NCBI RefSeq assembly: GCF_001975665.1
Contig: NZ_CP019419.1
Location: 124,001 to 188,000, forward strand
Origin: Polaribacter reichenbachii
Lineage (GTDB): Bacteria > Bacteroidota > Bacteroidia > Flavobacteriales > Flavobacteriaceae
Reading direction: 5' to 3'
DNA length: 64,000 bases
Numbering within the stretch: position 1 is the stretch's first letter; every line of letters starts with the position of its first letter. The notes under the pieces were generated by a model. That model saw only the letters and a program-made list of their open reading frames with translations. It was not told where the DNA came from and ran no database searches. Below are positions 17,053 through 24,387 of this stretch, in pieces. Position numbers and translations under genes: made by a program.

Positions 17053-17068
17053 ATTGCAATATTACGAT
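17053..17068 (-). promoter_or_regulatory. Probable ArsR operator/promoter
   Basis: On the plus strand ATTGCAATATTACGAT is an imperfect dyad (ATnGnAATATTnCnAT) 16 bases upstream of the arsR start. The minus-strand -7-like TAATATTG lies inside it, as expected for autorepression. Confidence 0.5.
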
Positions 17069-17094
17069 TAAGTAGATAAATAAAAAAATAAATC

Positions 17095-18012
17095 CTATTT
17101 TTTATTTAAATCAAACATATATCCCACAGAAATATTAAAAAAACTTGTTGTATTTAATTCTGTCTCGTTGGTAAATGCTTTCGGTAAATTTAAATTATAC
17201 CCCAACTCAAAATCCCAAGAATTGGTAGAAATTGATAAAGGAATTGAAATTTGAGTGTTTAATAAATTAAAAACATCTTGTGTGTAAGTAAATGTTCTAA
17301 AACCAGAAGGAGTTAACCTTCTAACATCGAAACTAACAGTCTGATTTGCAATAATAAAACTAATATTTGGTCTAAGTCTTAAAGCAAAATTTGGTTTTCT
17401 TTTTAAATTGATATTGCCAAAAGTGTTAGAAACAAGTTGATAAGATTTATCTGTGCCAAATATATAAGAAGCTGCTAAAGTGCTACCTATTGTGCGTTTT
17501 GTGTTTCTGATTCCTAAACTAACATCAAAAGAATTTGTAAAAACATTGTAACCATCAGCATAAAAAAATCGAGTATAACCTAAATTATAGCTAACATTTT
17601 TAGTTTTACCTAGGGTATTAAAATAGCCTAAAGAAAGGCTGGTAAAATCCCAACTTGGGGCAAAATTTTGATAATAAATTCCGGAAATACTGGCATTAAA
17701 ACCAGAAGAATGATAATAAGAAATTTGCGGAATTATATGAAACTGATCTGTGCCAGAATCTCTACCAGAAAAATAAGTATTGCTGTTGTAAGAAAGAGAT
17801 GTGTATAAAAAATTATAAGAAAAATCACTCTCTAATAATTCGTCTAAAAATTGTTGATCATTAAAAAAAAGTTCATCAATTAAACCATCTAAATCGTCTA
17901 GATTATCTAAATTTTTATCTTGTGCATAAGAACAAAAAGAGGTTGCCATTGAAAACAATAGCAACCCATATACTTGTAAAGTTGTTTTTAATCCTTGATA
18001 TAAATGCACCAT
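17095..18012 (-). CDS. Outer-membrane beta-barrel protein, last gene of ECF sigma operon
   Basis: A 305-residue protein with an N-terminal signal (hydrophobic VYGLLLFSMATSFCSYA, cleavage before QDKN), an acidic linker (NLDNLDDLDGLIDELFF) and a long series of alternating aromatic/polar strands ending in VGYMFDLNKK, typical of an outer-membrane barrel of 10-14 strands. I do not recognise a named family. It is the last of five genes read from the sigma factor; the acidic linker may face the periplasm. A 16-base gap separates it from the gene upstream. Confidence 0.7.
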   Translation of the reverse strand: MVHLYQGLKTTLQVYGLLLFSMATSFCSYAQDKNLDNLDDLDGLIDELFFNDQQFLDELLESDFSYNFLYTSLSYNSNTYFSGRDSGTDQFHIIPQISYYHSSGFNASISGIYYQNFAPSWDFTSLSLGYFNTLGKTKNVSYNLGYTRFFYADGYNVFTNSFDVSLGIRNTKRTIGSTLAASYIFGTDKSYQLVSNTFGNINLKRKPNFALRLRPNISFIIANQTVSFDVRRLTPSGFRTFTYTQDVFNLLNTQISIPLSISTNSWDFELGYNLNLPKAFTNETELNTTSFFNISVGYMFDLNKK

Positions 18013-18028
18013 AAATACCTAAAAGTTA

Positions 18029-18502
18029 TTATATCCCCCGATTTCTAACTTTTTTATCTTTTTCGTTATTTATTCTTGGTCCATCTTTCAATTCTCCTCT
18101 ATCTTTAGAATTTCTGATTTTATCAATTCGTTCTTTTAGCATTTTTCTTTGCTCGCTAGTTAAAGTCTTTCTAAAACTTTCTCTAGTTTTTCTTAAACGA
18201 ACCTGCTGACTCTGAACCATATTTTTTTGATCTGCAGAAAAAGTAGCTACTAAACGTTGTTTCATTTCTGTTTTAGAAATAGTTTTATCTTTTAAAATAG
18301 CCAATTGTTCTGTGGTTAAAGATGCTTTAAAAGCCTCGCGATTTGTTTTCATTACTTCTCTTTCTTTCTGCAACAAATCAATTTGCTTTTGTGTAAGCTC
18401 TTTTTTAATCAAATTATAATTAGAATCTTGAGCAAAAAGTGTTGTATTAAATAGCATCAAACCTAAAAAGCTAACTGTTAATATGATGTTTTTTAATTTC
18501 AT
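18029..18502 (-). CDS. Periplasmic Spy/CpxP-like protein
   Basis: A 157-residue secreted protein with a signal peptide (IILTVSFLGLMLFNTTLFAQ). The mature part is highly charged and helical and has several LTxxQ-like motifs: LTQKQ, LTTEQ, FSADQ and LTSEQ, in the manner of Spy/CpxP chaperones and metal-sensing RcnB/CnrX-like adaptors. The C-terminus is very basic. In an ECF sigma operon it could sense envelope stress or metal, or act as an effector chaperone; which of these is not decidable from sequence. Confidence 0.7.
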   Translation of the reverse strand: MKLKNIILTVSFLGLMLFNTTLFAQDSNYNLIKKELTQKQIDLLQKEREVMKTNREAFKASLTTEQLAILKDKTISKTEMKQRLVATFSADQKNMVQSQQVRLRKTRESFRKTLTSEQRKMLKERIDKIRNSKDRGELKDGPRINNEKDKKVRNRGI

Positions 18503-18547
18503 TTTTTTATTTTACACTACAAAAAATCTAAAGTACAAATTTACAAA

Positions 18548-19420
18548 TTAAATTGAACAACTGTCTTTAGCAGCTTCATAAGCTGTTTCATCTGCAATTG
18601 TTTCTATTGTACCATCTCTATATTCAATATCTAATGGAAAAATTTTGGCTGGTTTTACAGTTGAATCTGGATTTGCTTTTTTCCATTCTCTTAATAATTT
18701 ATAATCAGCTCTTTCTGTAACTTCGATTACTGTTCCATCTTCCATAGTAAAACTTACTGGCAATACCAATTTAAAACATTTTCTTCTGTCTTTACCTTTT
18801 TTACAAGAAGATCTTACAGAGGCTAACTCATCACTATCTAATAACGTTTGCACAGTATCATCTTCTAAAGTAACATCTACTGGGTATACCAATTCTGGTC
18901 TTTCAGTAGCATCTGGATTTGCTGCATACCAATCTTTCTTTAAACTCCAATCGTCTGCACTATTTAAAGTGATAGAAGAATCATCTGGCATTATTAAATC
19001 AATAGGATAAACAAACTCAAAACATTTACTTCTATGTTTTCCTCTTTTAGAACTTGTACTATTTAATTGACGGCCTTGTAAAGAAAAGAAAACATCAGTT
19101 TTTGTTTCTTCAAAAGAAAGATTATCAGAAACCAAAGCAACTTGATAACCTAATTCAGTAGCTAATTGTACAGTTTCTACAAAACTATCTGCTAAATCTC
19201 CATTTAATACTGATGACGTTGCTGAAGGTAAACTTGCTTCTTCTATTGTTGTTTTATCTGCACTTTCTATTTTTTCGATTAATTCTTCATCATCACTAAC
19301 TACTACACTTTCAGTATCTGAACAAGATGTAAATAATAATGCTGATAAAATAAAAGCAGTTATTGTAAAAAACAAAATGCTAGATTTTAAAATGCTTTCT
19401 TTAGAAATTGTGGTCTTCAT
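18548..19420 (-). CDS. Lipoprotein with two 80-residue disulfide-type repeats
   Basis: A 290-residue lipoprotein: lipobox LLFTSC with C33. Residues 127-206 and 209-288 are two tandem repeats of exactly 80 residues. Each opens with GK(H/D)R-KCF, has NPD(A/S)T--P in the middle, and ends in a Cys (C133/C206 and C215/C288), which suggests one disulfide per repeat. Each repeat itself has two copies of the pattern P(I/V/L)(D/S)x5D(D/S/G)(S/T). I do not recognise the domain. Context within an ECF operon suggests an exported surface or periplasmic target. Confidence 0.75.
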   Translation of the reverse strand: MKTTISKESILKSSILFFTITAFILSALLFTSCSDTESVVVSDDEELIEKIESADKTTIEEASLPSATSSVLNGDLADSFVETVQLATELGYQVALVSDNLSFEETKTDVFFSLQGRQLNSTSSKRGKHRSKCFEFVYPIDLIMPDDSSITLNSADDWSLKKDWYAANPDATERPELVYPVDVTLEDDTVQTLLDSDELASVRSSCKKGKDRRKCFKLVLPVSFTMEDGTVIEVTERADYKLLREWKKANPDSTVKPAKIFPLDIEYRDGTIETIADETAYEAAKDSCSI

Positions 19421-19501
19421 AATTTTAGTTTTTAATTAATTTTTGTTTCTAATTATTTAGAACTACAATTTTTAAAATAGTTTGAAAATTTTTTATTTTT
19501 T

Positions 19502-20035
19502 TTACAAGATGATGGTTTCCAATAATTCATAATCTATATAATTATCTAATAATGAATCTTCTACAATAAGTGAATTTAAAATTAAATTATCCATTTTTTG
19601 TTCAGTAAGTTCTGCTTTTACCACAATTTCATTAAATAATGTTGCATCTGTAAAAGCATCTATTTCTGAATCTTCAATTAATAAAGAGTTGATTAAAACA
19701 TCATCAGAAAAAGTTAGTTCTTCTAAATTTGTTTCAATTATTACATTTGCATTGTTACTATTTTGCAACCAAACTGTAAGACTTAATATAAAAACTAAAG
19801 TTGCTGCAGCAATGTATTTAAACTGAGGTTGTAGATAAAAAACCATTTGTTTTTTTGGCTCCTCTTCTAGTCTAGCTTCTTCTTTAATTTTATCTAAAAT
19901 TGAGATTTTAGATTGTGCAAAATAATCTTTAGGAATAGTTGTACCTAAATATTCTTTATGATGTTTAGAAATATCACCTTGTAAACCTTCTTTTAAAAAG
20001 TTTGGTTTGTTATTATTTTCTGTTGATTTTTCCAT
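19502..20035 (-). CDS. Single-pass membrane protein, probable anti-sigma factor
   Basis: A 177-residue protein directly downstream of the sigma gene: cytoplasmic N-terminus of ~70 residues, one membrane helix (YIAAATLVFILSLTVWL, about residues 74-90) and an acidic outer part with two 29-residue repeats (111-139 and 149-177; shared pattern D-LI-NSL-(I/V)EDS--D---D--L-E-I). The topology is that of an anti-sigma factor, although no zinc-binding HxxxCxxC motif is present. Such proteins are common in Bacteroidota sigma operons. The identification is from topology and position. Confidence 0.6.
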   Translation of the reverse strand: MEKSTENNNKPNFLKEGLQGDISKHHKEYLGTTIPKDYFAQSKISILDKIKEEARLEEEPKKQMVFYLQPQFKYIAAATLVFILSLTVWLQNSNNANVIIETNLEELTFSDDVLINSLLIEDSEIDAFTDATLFNEIVVKAELTEQKMDNLILNSLIVEDSLLDNYIDYELLETIIL

Positions 20036-20078
20036 AATATATAATTCTTAGACCTTGCTAATTTTATTTAGTTGATTA

Positions 20079-20618
20079 TTACAAAAATATTTTTTGTTCA
20101 ATAATTTTAACGGCTGCATAATAGATAGATTTTAGTGTACTTTCAGACACGTCTAAAACCTCAGAAATTTGCCTGAAACTTAAATCATCAAAATATTTCA
20201 TTTGAAAAACACGTTTTTGTTTCTCTTTAAATCCGTCTATAATTGTATTTAATTTTTTCTGAATTTCATCACCATCAAAATATTCATCTTCAAACAAAAC
20301 TTGTAAAGTAGTTTCTGAAACTGTTTCTAAATTTTGATGACTTCTTTTTTTATTTTTATCTAAAAAACGGATAGATTCATTATAGGCAATTCTGTACATC
20401 CAAGTATGTAAACTACTCTTTTCTTGAAAATTAGCTATACTTTTATAAATTCTGATAAAAGTATTCTGCAAAACATCATCTGCGTTTTCATGGGTACCCA
20501 CAATTTTTCTGATATGCCAATACAAACGTTCTTGATAGACGTTAAGCAACTCACTAAAAGCTGTATCTTTTAGTGCAGGATTCTTCAACTTTTTTACAAG
20601 CTCAGCGTCTTTACTCAA
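20079..20618 (-). CDS. ECF-type sigma-70 family RNA polymerase sigma factor
   Basis: A 179-residue ECF sigma factor: region 2 with LYWHIRKIVGTHENADDVLQNTFIRIYKSI and HTWMYRIAYNESIRFL (about residues 24-95), then region 4 with KQKRVFQMKYFDDLSFRQISEVLDVSESTLKSIYY (about 132-168). It starts a five-gene operon (sigma, membrane protein, lipoprotein, Spy-like protein, barrel). No standard TAnnTTTG box was found just upstream, so the operon may be autoregulated through a different promoter class. Confidence 0.92.
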   Translation of the reverse strand: MSKDAELVKKLKNPALKDTAFSELLNVYQERLYWHIRKIVGTHENADDVLQNTFIRIYKSIANFQEKSSLHTWMYRIAYNESIRFLDKNKKRSHQNLETVSETTLQVLFEDEYFDGDEIQKKLNTIIDGFKEKQKRVFQMKYFDDLSFRQISEVLDVSESTLKSIYYAAVKIIEQKIFL

Positions 20619-20753
20619 GTTATTTTTGGTTGATTACTATTCTTTAGACCTAAGATAAATGAAATAGTTTGATTTTAAAGGTCAGAAAAAAACAAACTGA
20701 TTAAATCTGATAAATTTTTCAAATAGTTTTATCAATATAAATTGATCTGTTTA

Positions 20754-20785
20754 CTTGAGAAATTTTAGAAACCTTAGTATTTTTA
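20754..20785 (+). promoter_or_regulatory. yaaA promoter
   Basis: CTTG at 20754-20757, 20-base spacer, TATTTTTA at 20778-20785; 19 bases upstream of the ATG. It fits the Bacteroidota consensus TTTG-N19-23-TAnnTTTG with one mismatch in each element. Confidence 0.5.
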
Positions 20786-20804
20786 CATTAGAAAATTATA
20801 ACAA

Positions 20805-21563
20805 ATGAAAATCATTATATCTCCAGCAAAATCTTTAGATTTCGAAAGTAAAGTACCAACAAGTTTACATACACAACCTCGTTTTTTAGAGCAATCTGAA
20901 AAACTGAATAAGAAACTTAAAACACTTTCTAAAAAGAAGCTTTCTGACTTAATGAAAATTTCTGATGATTTAGCGAGTTTAAACTACGAACGTAATCAAA
21001 CTTGGGAAACGCCTTTCAATCCTGAAAATTCGAAACAAGCCATTTATGCATTTACTGGCGCAGTTTTTCAAGGTATTGATGTAAATTCTATACCCGAAGA
21101 AAAATTGCCACTTTTGCAAGATAGATTACGAATTTTATCGGGTTTATATGGCTTATTAAAACCTTTAGATTTGATTCAGCCTTACAGATTAGAAATGGGT
21201 ACAAAATTAAAAGTAGGCAGAAGAGATAATTTATATAAATTTTGGGACGATACTTTAGCTAAATCTTTAAATGATGAATTAGAAGATAATGAAATTTTAA
21301 TTAATTTAGCAAGTGCAGAATATTTTAAAGCTTTGCCTAAAAAGGTTTTAAAAGTACCAATGATTACACCTGTTTTTAAAGATTTTAAAAACGGACAATA
21401 TAAAACCATAATGACCTACGCTAAAATTGCTCGTGGTTTAATGGTTCGTTATATTATAGAAAATAACGTAAAAACCATAGACGATTTAAAAGGTTTTAAT
21501 GTTGATAAATACCGTTTTTCTGAAGAAATGTCTACGGATACAGAATTGGTTTTTACTAGATAA
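20805..21563 (+). CDS. yaaA: YaaA family peroxide-stress protein
   Basis: A 252-residue protein of the YaaA/UPF0246 family: MKIIISPAKSLDF, TGAVFQGID, RILSGLYGLLKPLDLIQPYRLEMGTKL and the C-terminal MTYAKIARGLMVRYI. In E. coli YaaA limits intracellular iron during hydrogen peroxide stress and binds DNA. Full family length, no oddity. The next gene starts 2 bases after the stop, so the two form an operon. Confidence 0.93.
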   Translation: MKIIISPAKSLDFESKVPTSLHTQPRFLEQSEKLNKKLKTLSKKKLSDLMKISDDLASLNYERNQTWETPFNPENSKQAIYAFTGAVFQGIDVNSIPEEKLPLLQDRLRILSGLYGLLKPLDLIQPYRLEMGTKLKVGRRDNLYKFWDDTLAKSLNDELEDNEILINLASAEYFKALPKKVLKVPMITPVFKDFKNGQYKTIMTYAKIARGLMVRYIIENNVKTIDDLKGFNVDKYRFSEEMSTDTELVFTR

Positions 21564-21565
21564 TA

Positions 21566-22210
21566 ATGAAAAAATTGGTTTTTAAATCATTAAAGATTTT
21601 ACTTTTTTTTGGTCTGTTTTGTTTAATTAGTATATTCATTTCTAATGCAATTATAGAAAAAAATGCAACTGAAAAAGTTTTTTCAGAAACTAAATATATG
21701 CCTGCAAATAAAGTAGGATTAATTTTAGGAACAGCTAAAGAACTGAGTAATGGTAGAATAAATCTATATTACAAATACAGGTTAGAAGCTGCAATTCAAC
21801 TATTTAATTCTGGTAAAATTAAATTTATTGTAATTAGTGGTGATAATGGTTCTAAAAGTTATGATGAACCCACAGATTTTAAAAATGACTTATTAAAAGC
21901 AGGAATACCTGAAAATAAAATATTTTTAGATTATGCAGGTTTTAGAACTTTAGATTCTGTTGTTAGAATAAAAGAAATATTTGGTCAAAATTCAGTAACT
22001 ATTATATCGCAAAGATTCCATAATGAAAGAGCTATTTATTTAGCTGAGCACTACGATATTAAAGCAATTGGATTCAATGCAAAAGATGTTAATGGAAAAT
22101 CAGGAATTAAAGTTGAAATAAGAGAATATCTTGCAAGAGTTAAAGTTTTTGTTGATATTATTTTTAATATAAAACCCAAATTTTTAGGAGATCAAATAGA
22201 AATCAAATAA
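21566..22210 (+). CDS. SanA/YdcF/ElyC-type membrane protein
   Basis: A 214-residue protein with one N-terminal membrane helix (ILLFFGLFCLISIFISNAII) and a DUF218 domain: GLILGTAKELSNGRINLYYKYRLEAA, IVISGDNGSKSYDEP, AGFRTLDSVVRIKEIFG and ISQRFHNERAIYLAEHYDI. SanA/ElyC homologues in enterobacteria affect envelope barrier function and peptidoglycan-precursor recycling. It follows yaaA after 2 bases. Confidence 0.88.
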   Translation: MKKLVFKSLKILLFFGLFCLISIFISNAIIEKNATEKVFSETKYMPANKVGLILGTAKELSNGRINLYYKYRLEAAIQLFNSGKIKFIVISGDNGSKSYDEPTDFKNDLLKAGIPENKIFLDYAGFRTLDSVVRIKEIFGQNSVTIISQRFHNERAIYLAEHYDIKAIGFNAKDVNGKSGIKVEIREYLARVKVFVDIIFNIKPKFLGDQIEIK

Positions 22211-22259
22211 GAGACTGCTTCTTAAACTAACAGTAGTGTTTTTTATAATGTAAACTGTT

Positions 22260-22293
22260 ACTGCTCACTGAATACTGCAAACTGAACACTAAC
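22260..22293 (-). repeat. CAG-heptad repeat at sdaA 3' end
   Basis: On the minus strand the sdaA stop TAG (22291-22289) is followed at once by heptads TGTTCAG, TTTGCAG, TATTCAG, TGAGCAG (the first begins with the last two bases of the stop region). The same heptad type occurs at 42729-42822, again just after a stop codon. Confidence 0.65.
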
Positions 22294-23713
22294 AATCTGC
22301 TAAACCAACATTTATAGCCAAACCACCTTCTGAAGTTTCTTTATAATTCTTGTGCATATCTTTTGCTGTTTCCCACATAGTATCAATTACTTTATCTAAT
22401 GGCACTTTTACTTCTTTTGGATTGGTTTCTAAAGCCATTTCTGCAGCGTTAATTGCTTTTATGGCTCCCATAGAATTACGCTCTATACAAGGTACTTGTA
22501 CCAAACCTCCTATAGGATCGCAGGTTAATCCTAAATGATGTTCCATTGCGATTTCTGCAGCTACTAAAGATTGAGCTGGTGTACCACCTAATAATTCTGT
22601 TAAAGCTGCTGCAGCCATTGCAGAAGATACACCTATTTCTGCTTGGCAACCACCCATTGCTGCAGATATTGTAGCATTTTTCTTAAAGATACTACCAATT
22701 TCACCAGCTGTTAATAAGAATTGTTTTATTTCTTTAAAACCTGCTTCGTGATTTTCTATCACCAAATAATACATTAAAACAGCTGGTATAACCCCTGCAC
22801 TTCCATTGGTTGGTGCAGTTACTACCCTACCTAAAGATGCATTAACTTCATTTACAGAAAGCGCAAAACAGCTTACCCATTTTAAAATTTCTCTAAATTT
22901 TACTTCAGAACTTCTTATGGCAGTAATCCATTCTTTAGGATTTGTATATGCTGCATCTTTTATCAATTTTTCTTGAATATCAAAAGCCCTACGTTTTACA
23001 TTTAAACCTCCAGGAAGTATGCCTTTTGTATGGCAACCAATGTACATACATTCTAACATTGTATCCCAAATTCTGTGCAATTCAAAATCAATTTTTTCTT
23101 CTGTATTGATTTCTAATTCATTTTTAAAAACAATATCAGAAATTAATAAATTCTCTTTTTCACAATACTCTTCTAATTGCTTAGCTCTATTTATAGGAAA
23201 AGGGAAATTTTGTTTGTTAATTTCTATTTCATCCTCTAAATTATTATCCTCTTGAATAATAAAACCACCTCCAATAGAATAATACGTTTCTGTTAATACT
23301 TCTATTCCATCAGAAAAACCTCTAAAAGTGACCCCATTAGAATGAAAAGGCAAAAAATCTCGATTAAAAACGATAGAATTTTTATAAAAAGGGATTTTTT
23401 TACCACCTTTAAAATAGATTTCTTCTTGAGTATTAATACGATCTACAATAATAGCAATATCTTCTATGGGTATATATTCAGGATCAGCTTCGCTTAAACC
23501 CAATAGAATAGCTAAATCAGTTGCGTGCCCTTTACCTGTTAAAGATAAAGAACCATATAAATCTACTTTTACAGCATCAATTTTATCAAACAAACTAGTT
23601 GTTCTTAATTTATGAACCCATTCTTGGGCAGCTCTCCAAGGACCTAATGTATGCGAACTTGATGGACCAACACCAATTTTAAGCATATCAAACACACTAA
23701 TAAATTGCGACAT
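22289..23713 (-). CDS. sdaA: L-serine ammonia-lyase (single-chain, Fe-S)
   Basis: A 474-residue L-serine dehydratase that deaminates serine to pyruvate. It has the beta domain with SVFDMLKIGVGPSSSHTLGPW, and the alpha domain with CHTKGILPGGLNVKRRA, GSAGVIPAVLMYYL, GCQAEIGVSSAMAAAAL and CDPIGGLVQVPCIERN, where cysteines serve the [4Fe-4S] site. I place the start at MSQFISVFD (23713); an in-frame ATG at 23758 lies in the stem of the terminator of the upstream gene and would add a non-family tail. No -7 box is evident, so part of its transcription may be readthrough. Confidence 0.95.
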   Translation of the reverse strand: MSQFISVFDMLKIGVGPSSSHTLGPWRAAQEWVHKLRTTSLFDKIDAVKVDLYGSLSLTGKGHATDLAILLGLSEADPEYIPIEDIAIIVDRINTQEEIYFKGGKKIPFYKNSIVFNRDFLPFHSNGVTFRGFSDGIEVLTETYYSIGGGFIIQEDNNLEDEIEINKQNFPFPINRAKQLEEYCEKENLLISDIVFKNELEINTEEKIDFELHRIWDTMLECMYIGCHTKGILPGGLNVKRRAFDIQEKLIKDAAYTNPKEWITAIRSSEVKFREILKWVSCFALSVNEVNASLGRVVTAPTNGSAGVIPAVLMYYLVIENHEAGFKEIKQFLLTAGEIGSIFKKNATISAAMGGCQAEIGVSSAMAAAALTELLGGTPAQSLVAAEIAMEHHLGLTCDPIGGLVQVPCIERNSMGAIKAINAAEMALETNPKEVKVPLDKVIDTMWETAKDMHKNYKETSEGGLAINVGLADC

Positions 23714-23747
23714 TCGTAAAAACGATTTAATTTTAGGGTGTAAAAAT

Positions 23748-23778
23748 AAAAAATCCAACTCAATGAGTTGGATTTTTT
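23748..23778 (-). terminator. Rho-independent terminator of DUF2853 gene
   Basis: A 14-bp stem AAAAAATCCAACTC / GAGTTGGATTTTTT with loop AAT, located 22 bases after the DUF2853 stop on the minus strand, with the U-run supplied by the minus-strand end of the A/T arms. It is symmetric enough to act in both directions. Confidence 0.85.
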
Positions 23779-23800
23779 ATAATAATTATAAAGCTCTATT

Positions 23801-24139
23801 TTAGCTATAGATAGATTCTTTACCAAATTCAACAGCTAACATATAGTATACAACAGCTCTGTATTTACTTCTTTCCGATTTTCCAATAGCTTCAATTACT
23901 TTTGCAATGGCTTCATCTAAAGCAGGTGTATCTTCTAAACCTAACTTTTTCATTAAAAAATTCTTTTTTACAGTGGCTAATTCTTTAGCATCTGAACCAG
24001 ATACAGTCTCAGCATCTCTTTTGTAGATAGATGGACCTAAACCTTTTGTTACAGCTTTTAATAAGTCTGCATCATACTTTAGCCCTTTTTCATCCATAAA
24101 TTTAGAATACTGTGCTACTTTCTCGTCAAATTTACTCAT
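23801..24139 (-). CDS. DUF2853 family protein
   Basis: A 112-residue soluble helical protein of family DUF2853: FDEKVAQYSKFMDEKGLKYDADLLKAVTKGLGPSIYKRDAE is its N-terminal part, then ELATVKKNFLMKKLGL and a C-terminal SERSKYRAVVYYMLAVEFGK. The known structure of a family member is a small helical bundle; the function is unknown. It has a clear -7 box upstream and its own terminator, so it is a single-gene unit divergent from dnaK. Confidence 0.88.
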   Translation of the reverse strand: MSKFDEKVAQYSKFMDEKGLKYDADLLKAVTKGLGPSIYKRDAETVSGSDAKELATVKKNFLMKKLGLEDTPALDEAIAKVIEAIGKSERSKYRAVVYYMLAVEFGKESIYS

Positions 24140-24190
24140 CGTTATTTATTTAAGTTAATTATAGGATTCTTTAATTCCTTAAGAATTACT

Positions 24191-24198
24191 CAAATATA
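24191..24198 (-). promoter_or_regulatory. -7 box of DUF2853 gene
   Basis: Plus-strand CAAATATA reads TATATTTG on the minus strand, a perfect Bacteroidota -7 element, 52 bases before the start codon. No clear -33 TTTG was found at 19-23 bases. Confidence 0.55.
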
Positions 24199-24320
24199 TA
24201 AAAATAAATGATTTAAGTAAAGTAGAATTCGTTGAGTTGTAGGATTTACAAGTTGTGTCATATTGTCATAACTATGAATGTCTTTTAAAAAAAAACTGAC
24301 AATTTCTATGTAAAAAGCGG

Positions 24321-24337
24321 TTGGCATAGCCTTTGAC
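24321..24337 (+). promoter_or_regulatory. Possible sigma-54 (-24/-12) promoter of dnaK
   Basis: TTGGCA at 24321-24326, a 6-base interval, and TTGAC from 24333 match YTGGCAcgNNNNTTGcW with exact -24/-12 spacing (two core deviations in cg and one at c). It lies 50 bases before the dnaK ATG. Upstream, TGTCATATTGTCATA and CTGACAA (about 24256-24300) could be activator or stress-regulator sites. Confidence 0.5.
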
Positions 24338-24387
24338 TAATACACATTGTAAAATTGAATTTAAAAAATTAATATAAAATAATTATT

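Noticed and set aside
23714-23758. Longer N-terminus for L-serine dehydratase
   Set aside because: The ATG at 23758 is in the stem of the upstream terminator and the added residues are not family-like.
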